A stretch of 64,000 nucleotides of DNA from Phenylobacterium sp. SCN 70-31 (GTDB taxonomy: Bacteria > Pseudomonadota > Alphaproteobacteria > Caulobacterales > Caulobacteraceae). Positions within the stretch are counted from its first letter, which is position 1; each line of letters opens with the position of its first letter. The stretch covers positions 28,075 to 92,074 of the forward strand of contig NZ_MEEX01000015.1 in assembly GCF_001724605.1 (NCBI RefSeq), read 5' to 3'. Both the position numbers and the translations under genes were made by a program. Below, piece by piece: positions 8,554 through 16,968 of this stretch. The notes under the pieces were generated by a model, which saw nothing but the letters and a program-made list of their open reading frames with translations, had not been told where the DNA came from and did no database searches.

Positions 8554-11529
8554 ATGAACAGGTGGGCTTTGGGGTTGGGCGTGTCGGCTCTGGCGGTCCT
8601 CGCGGCCGCGGACGGCGCCTGGGCGCAGAACGCGGCGACCGATGTCGAGGAGGTCGTGGTCACCGGCACCTTCCTGGCCGGGACGCCCGAAGGCGGCGCG
8701 CAATCGGTCGATGTGATCACCGCCCAGGAGCTGGAACAGCGTGGCGCGCCCACGATGGTCGAACTCATCAAGACGATCGGGGCGTCCGGGAGCGTCGTGG
8801 GGGAAAGCAACCGCTTCCTCGGCGGCACGGCCGGCGCGGCGACGGTCAACCTGCGCGGCTTCGGCGCGGCGCGGACACTGGTGCTCTTCAACAGCCGGCG
8901 ACTGGCCTATGCGCCCAGCGCCGCGCCGTCGGTCTCCAGCGCCGTGGACATCAACCTCATTCCGCAGGCCGCCATCGGCCGGATCGAGGTGCTCCGTGAA
9001 GGGGCGGCGGCGACCTACGGGTCCGAAGCTGTCGGCGGGGTGGTGAACTTCCTCTCCCGCCGGGACCTGGAAGGCCTGGAGCTGGATGCGAGCTACGGGT
9101 TCGTCCGCGGGTCCAACGGCGACTACGGCGTCAACGGCGCGTACGGCTGGCGCAACGACCGGGGGAACCTGCTGCTGACCGCAGGCTATCGCCGCCGCAG
9201 CGAACTCTGGCTGATCGACCGCGACGAATGGTCGATGCGGACGCCCGACATCAACGCGGCCGGATGGTCGACGGCCTCGACCCCCGGCGTCTTCCTGACG
9301 GGTACGGCGGCGCAGCTGGCCAGCGGCGCCTTCGCCACGTCGTTCCTGGACAACGGCTGCGTGGAGCTGGGCGGCGTCCTGGCCAACCCCGCCTCGCCGG
9401 CGGCCGGATGCCGCTATCACCCGACGATCAGCGACAACCTCGTCAACGACGAGCATCACTATCAGCTCTATGGAGAGGTGAACTTCGACCTCGCCGACGA
9501 CCTCGAGTTCCACGGCGAGGCGATGTGGGTCCGCCGCGTCGTGCCGCACGAGCGGGTCATGGCCGCCAGCTCCACCACGCAGTTCCCATCGCCCATCGCG
9601 GCGTCGGGCGGCTCGCCGGGCGGCGGCACGTCGCCCTATCCCGCGGTGGGCCTGAACCAGCAGTCGCGCTTCTATGTGCCCAACACCAACCCCGGCCTCG
9701 TGGCCTTCCTGGCCCAGAACTGCCCCGGACTGGGCGCGCCCGTCTGCACGAACGCCGCCGCCAACGGGGTGGTGGCGTCGCCCACCTTGTGGCGGCCCCT
9801 GGGCTTCGGCGGCAATCCGCTGACGGGCGGGGCGGCGCTTCAGAGGCGCCAGGCCGAGGCGTTCCGGGTGGCCGGCGGCTTCAAGGGCCGGCTGCCGGTC
9901 CTCAACGCGAAATGGGATGCGGGCGTCACCTACATGCGGGCCGAGGGCTATGCCGAGAACGGTCCCGGCACGTCGGTGAGCCGTCTGCAGCTGGCGCTGC
10001 GGGGCCTGGGCGGGCCGGGCTGCAACCCCGTGACCGGGACGCCGGGCGTCGGCGCGTGCCAGTACTTCAATCCGTTCGCCAACGCCTACCCGGGCAATCC
10101 GATCACGGGCGAGCGCAATCCGTTCCATGCGCCCGCCGCCGCCAACTCGGCCGAGGTCTGGGGCTGGATCGAGGAGAACACCTTCGTCAGGTCCGTGAAC
10201 CAGCTCTTCACCGCCGACGCCGTGCTGTCGGGCGAAGCGCCGATCACGCTGCCGGGCGGCGCCGTCGCCTGGGCGGTGGGCGGCCAGTGGCGCTATGACT
10301 CGACGCTCCTGAGGTCCTCGGCGGATCTGGGCGCCACGCCGTGCGTGGATAGTCTTCCCTACGGAGACGGCCTCCCGCTCTGCACCGGCGGCACCGGGCC
10401 GTTCACCTTCGTCTCGGCCTCGGCGCCGATCGACGTGGACCGCAGGGTGACGGCGGGCTTCGCCGAGCTGAGGCTCCCGATCACGACCGACTTCGAGATC
10501 ACCGGGGCGGTCCGTCACGAGCGTTTCGGCGGCGCCTTCGGCTCGACCACCAATCCGAAGCTGTCGGCCCGCTGGCAGGCGACGCCGTGGCTGGCGGTGC
10601 GCGGGTCGGTCGGCACCACCTTCCGCGCGCCCGACCAGACGGCGCTGTCGCCGGGATCGATCCGCAGCGTCTCGTTGTTCAATCTTCCCGGGGTGGGCGC
10701 GCTCTATCGCACCGTGGACGTGGCGGGAAACCCCGGCCTCACGCCGGAGAAGGCGACGACCTACAACGCCGGCCTCGTGGTGCGGGCGGGCGGCTTCTCG
10801 GCCACGGTGGACTACTACAAGATCGCCTTCCGCAACGAACTGACCAACGAGGTCGCGGGCCGGGTGGTCTCGACGATGTTCCCGGGGACGTCTCCAGCCA
10901 CATGGGGTTGTGCGAACGCCGTCCTGCGGGCGCGCTTCACCTTCTCGGACGACGGTGATCCGACCACCGACGACTGCACGCCGGCCAAGCTGCTGGGAGT
11001 CCGCACCAACCTGATCAACGGCCCCGACGTGGACACCTCGGGCGTCGACTTCAGCCTGCGCTACGACATGCCGTTCGCCGACGGCGAGCTGTCGTTCGCG
11101 GCCGAGGGCACATACCTGATCGCCTACAAGCGGGGCGATGTGGTCGCGCCGGAGGGCTTCCTGATCACCCCGGCGGCAAATCGCGCGGGGACCAGCGAAC
11201 TGCTGAACGCCTTCTATTCCTACCCGCGCCTGAAGCTGATCGGCAGCATCAACTACAATCGCGGCGACCATAACCTGCGGTGGGTCACGCGCTTCCAGGA
11301 GGGGACCGACAACCTCGTGACCGGCGCGCCCACGCTCCGGACCAAGGACGAGATCCAGCACGACCTGATCTATGCCGGGACGGTCGGCTGGGACACCCGT
11401 GTCACCGTCGCGGTGAAGAACATCCTCGACAAGGACCCGCCGTTCGCGCGCAGCCAGTACAACTACGACTACACCCAGGGCAGCCCGCTGGGGCGCGTGG
11501 TCGAGATCGGCCTGCGTCGGCGGTTCTGA
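8554..11529 (+). CDS. large TonB-dependent outer-membrane receptor
   Basis: This 991-residue receptor begins with a signal peptide (MNRWALGLGVSALAVLAAADGAWAQ), then a TonB-box-like VEEVVVTGTF. The plug contains LREGAAATYGSEAVGGVVNF, and the long barrel ends VVEIGLRRRF with a terminal phenylalanine, as outer-membrane proteins require. Start ATG 8554 has GGGAGGGCAGG upstream. It is about 240 residues longer than the receptor at 3469 and belongs to a different subtype: the ARTLVLFNSRRLAY plug motif is frequent in caulobacterial and sphingomonad receptors for complex organics. Two operator copies precede it. A hairpin at 11543-11567 separates it from the converging regulator genes. Confidence 0.93.
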   Translation: MNRWALGLGVSALAVLAAADGAWAQNAATDVEEVVVTGTFLAGTPEGGAQSVDVITAQELEQRGAPTMVELIKTIGASGSVVGESNRFLGGTAGAATVNLRGFGAARTLVLFNSRRLAYAPSAAPSVSSAVDINLIPQAAIGRIEVLREGAAATYGSEAVGGVVNFLSRRDLEGLELDASYGFVRGSNGDYGVNGAYGWRNDRGNLLLTAGYRRRSELWLIDRDEWSMRTPDINAAGWSTASTPGVFLTGTAAQLASGAFATSFLDNGCVELGGVLANPASPAAGCRYHPTISDNLVNDEHHYQLYGEVNFDLADDLEFHGEAMWVRRVVPHERVMAASSTTQFPSPIAASGGSPGGGTSPYPAVGLNQQSRFYVPNTNPGLVAFLAQNCPGLGAPVCTNAAANGVVASPTLWRPLGFGGNPLTGGAALQRRQAEAFRVAGGFKGRLPVLNAKWDAGVTYMRAEGYAENGPGTSVSRLQLALRGLGGPGCNPVTGTPGVGACQYFNPFANAYPGNPITGERNPFHAPAAANSAEVWGWIEENTFVRSVNQLFTADAVLSGEAPITLPGGAVAWAVGGQWRYDSTLLRSSADLGATPCVDSLPYGDGLPLCTGGTGPFTFVSASAPIDVDRRVTAGFAELRLPITTDFEITGAVRHERFGGAFGSTTNPKLSARWQATPWLAVRGSVGTTFRAPDQTALSPGSIRSVSLFNLPGVGALYRTVDVAGNPGLTPEKATTYNAGLVVRAGGFSATVDYYKIAFRNELTNEVAGRVVSTMFPGTSPATWGCANAVLRARFTFSDDGDPTTDDCTPAKLLGVRTNLINGPDVDTSGVDFSLRYDMPFADGELSFAAEGTYLIAYKRGDVVAPEGFLITPAANRAGTSELLNAFYSYPRLKLIGSINYNRGDHNLRWVTRFQEGTDNLVTGAPTLRTKDEIQHDLIYAGTVGWDTRVTVAVKNILDKDPPFARSQYNYDYTQGSPLGRVVEIGLRRRF

Positions 11530-11542
11530 CCCGGGCCTCTCT

Positions 11543-11567
11543 CCGGCGCCGGTCGATCCGGCGCCGG
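11543..11567. terminator. hairpin between receptor and GntR genes
   Basis: A perfect 10-bp stem (CCGGCGCCGG on both sides) with loop TCGAT fills the 39-bp convergent gap. There is no clear T-run. It probably acts in both directions. Confidence 0.55.
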
Positions 11568-11568
11568 C

Positions 11569-12279
11569 TCAGGCTTCGTTCCGCAGGCGCAGGATCTCGT
11601 CCAGGGACTCCAGCACGATCCGGCGCCCTTCGGCGTCGGCCGCCTCGGCGTCGCCGTCCCGGACGGCCCGGACGATCCGGGCCCAGGTGTCGGAGGACCG
11701 ATGTTGGCGACCCTTGCCGAAGACGCCGGCCCAGGGCGCCGCGATCTCGCGCTCGAAGTCCACGAGGATGTGCGCCAGGTACGAGGCGCGTCCGATGCGG
11801 TTTATGATCTCGGAGATCCGGCGGCGCACCTGGATGTAGTCGGCCACCGGGCCGTCCGGGTCGTCGGCGATGCTCCGCAGCAGCGCCACGCCGGCGTCCA
11901 GGGCGTCCAGCGCCTCGGCAGGCCGGGGTTCCGTCTCCGCGGCCATCCGCATCCCCAGGCCGCTCAGGTCGGCGCGGATGTGGAAGATCGAGGTCAGTTC
12001 CTCGGCCGTGAACTCGCGGACCACGGCGCCCGCCCGGCCTTCCAGCCGCAGGAGGCGCTCACGCTCCAGAAGCTTCAGGGCGTCGCGGACCGGGCCGCGG
12101 CTGACGTCGAATTCCGCCGCCAGTGGCACCTCCCGGATTCGCTCGCCGGGCTTGATCTCGCCGAACTGGATGCGTTCGCGCAGGCGATCGGCGATCTGCT
12201 GCGCCAGGTTCGGCGACGAGCGTTGCGCGCCGGCGCCGAGGTGGGCGGTCGCCTTGAGATACCGCTGCGTCTCGGTCAT
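11569..12279 (-). CDS. GntR/FCD-family transcriptional regulator
   Basis: A 236-residue regulator. Residues about 25-90 form the winged helix-turn-helix typical of GntR proteins (RERIQFGEIKPGERIREVPLAAEFDVSRGPVRDALKLL, shown here in two parts). The helical C-terminal domain resembles FCD (FHIRADLSGLGMRMAAE, then IVRAVRDGDAEAADAEGR). The histidines that normally bind metal in FCD domains appear missing: tryptophan stands where EHxxI usually has histidine. The effector pocket may therefore be metal-free. Its ATG at 12277-12279 overlaps the stop of the upstream GntR gene (ATGA), so the pair should be translated together. It is the best candidate, with its partner, for binding the five 17-bp elements nearby. 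Confidence 0.85.
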   Translation of the reverse strand: MTETQRYLKATAHLGAGAQRSSPNLAQQIADRLRERIQFGEIKPGERIREVPLAAEFDVSRGPVRDALKLLERERLLRLEGRAGAVVREFTAEELTSIFHIRADLSGLGMRMAAETEPRPAEALDALDAGVALLRSIADDPDGPVADYIQVRRRISEIINRIGRASYLAHILVDFEREIAAPWAGVFGKGRQHRSSDTWARIVRAVRDGDAEAADAEGRRIVLESLDEILRLRNEA

Positions 12280-12788
12280 GCCGCGCCCTGGAGCAGAAGG
12301 CGCTGCAGGGCGACCCGCTGGAGCAGTTCGCTCAGCCGCGGGTCCTGGGCGCGCTGTCCGAGGCGCTCCAGCTCGGATCGGGTCGCCAGCAGCTGGGCGT
12401 ACCGATCGCCGCCGCGGGCCGGGCCTTTGAAGGCCCTGTCCGCCTTGGCCTGAAGCAGGTTCAGCAGCACCTGCCACACCCGCTCGACCTCTTCGATTCG
12501 AAAGTCAGAGGGTCCCAGGATGGTCGCGCCGCGCCGCGAGCTGAAGCGTACGGCGCCCAGCATCTGCAACCGGTGAATGACGTTGCGGGCAAAGGCGTGG
12601 GTGCCGCCGCAGACGTCGGCGACATCCCGTTCGGTCAGTCGGGCGCCGGGCGCGAACGCGCCGCCGAACACCTGCTGGACTATGTATTCCGCAGCGTCTT
12701 CAGGATCCATGGCTCGGTCGGTCGACGCCTCCTCCGTCGGGCGGAAGTTAGCGGAACCTCGCGCGGCTGCGAAAGGGGCCATTGTCAC
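12276..12788 (-). CDS. short GntR-like regulator, coupled partner
   Basis: A 170-residue protein with a GntR-type winged helix at about residues 40-92 (ARLTERDVADVCGGTHAFAR, then NVIHRLQMLGAVRFSSRRG). The helical tail is only about 75 residues, too short for a full FCD or UTRA domain. It overlaps the next GntR gene by 4 nt. The GTG at 12788 is used here; an ATG at 12710 (MDPEDAAEY) is a fair alternative because the domain begins right after it, but its GGAGGAGG is 17 nt away. The operator at 12826 sits 37 bp upstream, which suggests autoregulation. It may form a hetero-oligomer with the downstream protein. That is inference from coupling and the short tail. Confidence 0.72.
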   Translation of the reverse strand: MTMAPFAAARGSANFRPTEEASTDRAMDPEDAAEYIVQQVFGGAFAPGARLTERDVADVCGGTHAFARNVIHRLQMLGAVRFSSRRGATILGPSDFRIEEVERVWQVLLNLLQAKADRAFKGPARGGDRYAQLLATRSELERLGQRAQDPRLSELLQRVALQRLLLQGAA

Positions 12789-12825
12789 TGGGGCCGAGGT
12801 CCAGGCGTCAAAGTCTCGAGTTCAG

Positions 12826-12842
12826 ATGTAAATTATTGACAA
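12826..12842. promoter_or_regulatory. GntR-type operator, copy C
   Basis: Read on the minus strand it is TTGTCAATAATTTACAT, differing from copy A at only two of 17 positions. It lies in the 93-bp divergent gap between the GntR pair and the YeiH-type exporter. On the plus strand TTGACA (12836-12841) could be the -35 of the exporter gene. Confidence 0.7.
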
Positions 12843-12881
12843 TAGAAGTGCGTTCCCTAGGGTGGTCCCTCAGGAGGCGGC

Positions 12882-13892
12882 GTGAGCGGCGGATCGGACA
12901 GTTGGGCGGGATGGCTGGCGTTGCGTCGGGTCGGGCCGGGCTGTGCGATGGCGCTAGGGCTCGGTGCGCTGGCCATCGCCATATCGCGTTTCACGGCCTT
13001 GCCGGCGCCGCTGCTGGCCCTGGCGGCCGGCGTCCTGGTCCGTCCGGTGGCTGTCGGAGTCGATCTCGCGCCCGGCGCCCGCCTGGCGGCCGGCCCGCTG
13101 CTTCGGGTGGGGGTGGTGCTCCTGGGCCTGCGCATGGACGCCGAGGTCGCGAGCGCCGTCGGGTGGCCGACGGTGGCGCTGCTTGGGAGCCTGGTTGCGG
13201 CGACCCTGGCCTTCGGGCTGGGCCTGGGCCGGACGTTGCGCCTGGATCCCCGGTTCAGCGCCGTGCTGGCGGCGTCCACGGCGATCTGCGGCGCGGCGGC
13301 GGCCCTGGCCGTCTCGGCCGTCATGCCGGCGTCGCCCGAACGCGAGCGGCAGGCCGCGGTGGCGGTGGCGGCCGCCACCGTCTTCTCGACCGTGGCCATG
13401 ATCGCCCTTCCGGGACTGGCGGTCCTGTTCGGATTCGACGCCCGGCAGGCGGGCTTCTTCCTGGGCGCGTCGATCGCCGACGTGGCCCAGGTGGTGGGCG
13501 CCGGCTATGCGCTCTCGCCCGAGGTCGGCGACGTCGCCGTGGCCACGAAGCTGACGCGCGTGCTGTTCCTGGTTCCGGTGGTGCTGATGGCGGCGCTGGC
13601 GTTCCGCGGACGGGATTCGCTGGGACCCGGTTCCTTGGGACGGGTGCGCGCGCCGCTGTTCGTGCTGGCGTTCTTCGGCGTCGCCATCGTCAGCATCCTG
13701 GGCCTGGCCCCCGCCTCCCTCAGGCCTCCGGGCCAGGCCTTGTCGGACCTCGCCCTGGCGGCGGCGGTCGCGGGGCTGGGCCTGACGTTGCCGGTGCGGG
13801 CCGTGTTCGACCAGGGCCCGGGACCGCTGGTGCTCTCGTCCTGCGGCATGGCGTTCATCACCGCTGTCGCGGCGGCCGTATCTCTCCTATGA
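12882..13892 (+). CDS. YeiH/YadS-type putative sulfate exporter family protein
   Basis: A 336-residue inner-membrane protein with about ten hydrophobic segments. It carries family hallmarks: LLRVGVVLLGLRMD early on, STAICGAAAALAVSAVMP in the middle, and GASIADVAQVVGAGYALSP followed by VATKLTRVLFLVPVV. The family (UPF0324, YeiH) is annotated as putative sulfate exporters; transport has been tested in very few members. The start is GTG 12882, seven nt after AGGAGG. It sits between the operator-bearing GntR promoter and a TauD-type dioxygenase gene, so removal of sulfite or sulfate released by that enzyme is an attractive idea. It is inference. Confidence 0.85.
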   Translation: MSGGSDSWAGWLALRRVGPGCAMALGLGALAIAISRFTALPAPLLALAAGVLVRPVAVGVDLAPGARLAAGPLLRVGVVLLGLRMDAEVASAVGWPTVALLGSLVAATLAFGLGLGRTLRLDPRFSAVLAASTAICGAAAALAVSAVMPASPERERQAAVAVAAATVFSTVAMIALPGLAVLFGFDARQAGFFLGASIADVAQVVGAGYALSPEVGDVAVATKLTRVLFLVPVVLMAALAFRGRDSLGPGSLGRVRAPLFVLAFFGVAIVSILGLAPASLRPPGQALSDLALAAAVAGLGLTLPVRAVFDQGPGPLVLSSCGMAFITAVAAAVSLL

Positions 13893-13908
13893 TGTCAATA
13901 ATCGACGA
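13892..13908. promoter_or_regulatory. GntR-type operator, copy D
   Basis: ATGTCAATAATCGACGA begins on the last base of the exporter stop codon and ends 24 bp before the dioxygenase start. It matches the shared consensus except at its right end. Its presence suggests the dioxygenase operon has its own promoter. Confidence 0.6.
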
Positions 13909-13932
13909 TTGGCCTGAGGCCGGAGGACGTTC

Positions 13933-14823
13933 ATGAGTTTCAAGGTCGAAGCCCGCACCGCCAAAGGTCCGCGTGTGCGCAACGCATCCGGCCGCGCCAG
14001 CGATTTCCGGCACATCCACATCCGGCGCGTCACGCCGCTGATCGGCGCCGAGATCGAAGGGGTCGATCTTTCGCAGCCGCTGTCCGACGAGGTCTTCGGC
14101 GAGGTCCGCCAGGCGCTCGAGGATGGTCTCGTCATCTTCTTCCGCGGCCAGGACATCACCCCCGAGCAGCAGCTCGCCTTCGGCCGCCGGTTCGGCGACC
14201 TGCACGCCCACCCCGCGGCGCCCCACGTGCCGGGTCATCCCGAGCTGATGATCATCGAGGCCGACGAGAACTCCGAGCGTGCGAACGGCGAGGGCTGGCA
14301 CAGCGACGTCTCGTGCGACGAGGAGCCGCCCATGGGCTCGATCCTGCTGATCCGGGAGTGCCCGCCCGAGGGCGGGGACACCCTGTTCGCCAACATGTAC
14401 GCGGCCTACGACGCGCTCTCGGACCGGATGAAGGCGCATCTGGAGGGCCTCACCGCCGTGCACGACGGCGAGCATGTCTATCGTGGGCTCTATGCGAACC
14501 TCGGCGTGGCCGACAAGCCGACCTACCCGCGCGCGATCCACCCGGTCGTGCGCACCCATCCCTGGACCGGGCGGCGCAGCCTCTATGTGAACCCCGCCTT
14601 CACGACGAGCATCGTCGGCCTGCCCCGGGACGAGAGCGACGCGCTGCTGCGCTATCTCTACCAGCACCTCCAGCACCCCCTGTTCCAGTGCCGGTTCCGC
14701 TGGGAGCCGAACGCCATCGCCTTCTGGGACAACCGCTGCGCCCAGCACCATGCGATCTGGGACTACTGGCCCCACCGTCGCTCGGGACACCGGGTCACCA
14801 TCAAGGGCGAGCGGCCGGTCTAG
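13933..14823 (+). CDS. TauD/TfdA-family 2-oxoglutarate-dependent dioxygenase
   Basis: This 296-residue non-heme iron enzyme should couple decarboxylation of 2-oxoglutarate to hydroxylation of a substrate, often releasing sulfite, sulfate or an alcohol. The iron ligands are visible as H123-x-D125 (GWHSDVSCDE) and the distal H272 (QHHAIWDYWP), with R287 of HRVTI placed to bind 2-oxoglutarate. The N-terminal IGAEIEGVDLSQPL is typical of the family. Start ATG 13933 has CGGAGGA upstream. Enoyl-CoA hydratase and acyl-CoA dehydrogenase genes follow in the same direction. Taurine, alkyl sulfate, phenoxyacid and other substrates are all possible, and the sequence alone does not decide. Confidence 0.9.
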   Translation: MSFKVEARTAKGPRVRNASGRASDFRHIHIRRVTPLIGAEIEGVDLSQPLSDEVFGEVRQALEDGLVIFFRGQDITPEQQLAFGRRFGDLHAHPAAPHVPGHPELMIIEADENSERANGEGWHSDVSCDEEPPMGSILLIRECPPEGGDTLFANMYAAYDALSDRMKAHLEGLTAVHDGEHVYRGLYANLGVADKPTYPRAIHPVVRTHPWTGRRSLYVNPAFTTSIVGLPRDESDALLRYLYQHLQHPLFQCRFRWEPNAIAFWDNRCAQHHAIWDYWPHRRSGHRVTIKGERPV

Positions 14824-14890
14824 CCGCCGGCCCTCCCCTTCCGCGCCCACCGCCCTTTTCGCCATCGACCCGGCCGCCCGAGGAGCCTGC

Positions 14891-15706
14891 ATGACCGACG
14901 ATCCCCTGTTCGACGCCCGCTGGGCGTCCCTGGCGATCACGCGCGACGGCCCGACGGTGGAGGTGGCGATCCGGCGGCCGGAAGCCCGCAACGCGCTGGA
15001 CACCGCGACGCTGGAGGAACTGACGGCTGCGGCCCGGCTGCTCCGCCGCCGCCCCGACGTCGCCACGGTGATCCTCACGGGCGCAGATCGGTACTTCTCG
15101 GCCGGGGCCGATCTCAACAGCGTCCGCGACCGGATTTCGCAACCCCCCCTGATGAGCGCCCGCAACGCCATCATGGCGGGCCCCGACCTCTGCCAGGCCT
15201 GGGACGAGGTCGAGGCGGTCACGATCGCGGCCATCGAGGGCTACTGCATCGGCGGCGCCTGTGCGCTTGCGCTGGCCTGCGACTTCCGCGTGATGTCGCG
15301 GACCGCCTACCTGCGCCTGCCCGAAGCGCCCCTGGGCATCAACATGAGCTGGCGGACGCTGCCGCGGCTCGTGGCGCTGGCCGGGCCGGCGCGGGCCAAA
15401 CGCTTCGTGATGTTCGGCGAAGCGCTGGAGGGCGAAACCGCCCTGGCCTGGGGCCTGTGCGACGATCTGTCGGAAGAGGGCGACGCCCTGGCCACGGCCC
15501 GGACGTGGGCGTCCAAGGTCGCCGGCCTGCCGCCCCTGCCGGTTCGCATGACCAAGGAGGCGGTCTCGGCCATCAGCGCCGCGACGCATCACGCGAGCAT
15601 CTACATGGACCGCGACCAGTACCTGCTGACGGCGCGCAGCCAGGACTACCGCGAAGGCGTGGCGGCGTTCTTCGAGCGTCGCGCCGCGCAGTTCCAGGGT
15701 GACTGA
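14891..15706 (+). CDS. enoyl-CoA hydratase/isomerase family protein
   Basis: A 271-residue crotonase-fold enzyme. The first oxyanion-hole region reads FSAGADLNSV and the second reads AAIEGYCIGGACALALACD, both in normal positions. Start ATG 14891 is chosen over an upstream in-frame ATG because GAGGAG precedes it and homology begins there. The gene is 67 bp after the dioxygenase and 56 bp before an acyl-CoA dehydrogenase, all in one direction. It probably hydrates or isomerises an enoyl-CoA intermediate made from the dioxygenase product. No acyl chain specificity can be assigned. Confidence 0.9.
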   Translation: MTDDPLFDARWASLAITRDGPTVEVAIRRPEARNALDTATLEELTAAARLLRRRPDVATVILTGADRYFSAGADLNSVRDRISQPPLMSARNAIMAGPDLCQAWDEVEAVTIAAIEGYCIGGACALALACDFRVMSRTAYLRLPEAPLGINMSWRTLPRLVALAGPARAKRFVMFGEALEGETALAWGLCDDLSEEGDALATARTWASKVAGLPPLPVRMTKEAVSAISAATHHASIYMDRDQYLLTARSQDYREGVAAFFERRAAQFQGD

Positions 15707-15762
15707 GGCGCCAGTTTCCCGCCCCGAGATTCCACAAACCGCTCTCAGAGGAAGGCCGCGAC

Positions 15763-16929
15763 ATGTCGCAGACGCCGTCGATCGACGACGCCACCCTGGA
15801 CCAGTTCGTCACCGTGGTTCGCCGGTTCTTCCGCGAGCGCCTGCGGCCACTGGAGCCCGTGGTCGCGGCCGACGACCGGGTGCCCGATGAGGTCTATGCC
15901 GAGATGCGCGACCTGGGCCTGTTCGGGCTGTCCGTGCCCGAGGCCTATGGCGGCCTGGGCCTGTCGATGGAGGGCGAGTGCCGGATCGCCTTCGAGACCG
16001 GGGCCGCGTCGCCCGCGTTCCGCAACTGCTTCGGCACGAACATCGGGATCGGCAGCCAGGCGATCGTGATGGTGGGTTCCGAGGCGCAGAAGATGGAGTG
16101 GCTGCCGCGCATCGCCAGCGGCGAGATCATCACGGCGTTCTGCCTGACCGAGGCCGAGGTGGGGTCGGACGGCGGCGCGGTGCGCACCCGCGCCGTCCGC
16201 GAGGGCGACACCTATCGCCTGACGGGCGCCAAGCGCTTCATCACCAACGCCGACCGGGCCGGGCTCTTCACCGTGATGGCCCGAACCGGCGACGAGGGCT
16301 CGGGCGCGCGCGGCGTCTCGGCCTTCCTGGTCCCGGCCGCGTCGCCGGGCCTCTCCGTAGGCCGGCCCGAGCGGAAGATGGGCCAGCATGGCACCCACGT
16401 GTGCGACGTGGTCTTCGACGACGTGGAGGTTCCGGCCTCGAACCGGCTGGGGGCCGAGGGCGAAGGGTTCCAGATCGCCAAGCGGGTGCTGGATCGCGGC
16501 CGCCTGCATCTGGCCGCCGTCGCCGCGGGGGTGGCCGAGCGCCTCATCGGCGACATGCTGGCCTACGCCGCCGGACGGCGGCAGTTCGGGCGCCCGATCG
16601 CCGAATTCCAGCTCGTCCAGGGCCTGATCGCCGATTCGCAGACCGAGTACATGGCGGCCCGCGCCCTGGTGCTGGAGACCGCGCGCCGGCGCGACGCCGG
16701 CGCGGCGGTCGTGCTGGACTGCGCGGCCTGCAAGTATTTCTCGACCGAGATGGTGGGGCGGGTGGCCGACCGGGCCGTCCAGGTGTTCGGCGGCGCGGGC
16801 TATGTGGCCGACTACGGGATCGAGCGCCTGTATCGCGACGTCCGCCTGTTCCGGATCTACGAGGGCACGAGCCAGATCCAGCAGATCGTCATCGCCAAGG
16901 AACTCCTTCGGCAGGCCGCGGTGTCCTGA
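15763..16929 (+). CDS. acyl-CoA dehydrogenase
   Basis: A 388-residue FAD flavoenzyme of normal family length. It has AFCLTEAEVGSDGGAVRT for substrate and flavin contact, ITNADRAGLFTVMART in the middle domain, QVFGGAGYVADYGIERLYRD, and the C-terminal RIYEGTSQIQQIVIAKELL with the likely catalytic glutamate region. Start ATG 15763 follows AGAGGAAGG. It closes the dioxygenase, hydratase, dehydrogenase run and converges on another acyl-CoA dehydrogenase gene. It oxidises an acyl-CoA and passes electrons to ETF, whose genes are at 43648-45338. Confidence 0.92.
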   Translation: MSQTPSIDDATLDQFVTVVRRFFRERLRPLEPVVAADDRVPDEVYAEMRDLGLFGLSVPEAYGGLGLSMEGECRIAFETGAASPAFRNCFGTNIGIGSQAIVMVGSEAQKMEWLPRIASGEIITAFCLTEAEVGSDGGAVRTRAVREGDTYRLTGAKRFITNADRAGLFTVMARTGDEGSGARGVSAFLVPAASPGLSVGRPERKMGQHGTHVCDVVFDDVEVPASNRLGAEGEGFQIAKRVLDRGRLHLAAVAAGVAERLIGDMLAYAAGRRQFGRPIAEFQLVQGLIADSQTEYMAARALVLETARRRDAGAAVVLDCAACKYFSTEMVGRVADRAVQVFGGAGYVADYGIERLYRDVRLFRIYEGTSQIQQIVIAKELLRQAAVS

Positions 16930-16968
16930 GTCTCCCCTGAGCCGGCCCCGCGGCGCCTTCGGGCGACC

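Noticed and set aside
8347..11361. Open frame of 1004 codons on the minus strand opposite the large TonB receptor
   Set aside because: It is the antisense shadow of a receptor with signal peptide, plug and barrel motifs. Its own product has low-complexity Arg/Gly/His-rich composition typical of high-GC antisense frames.
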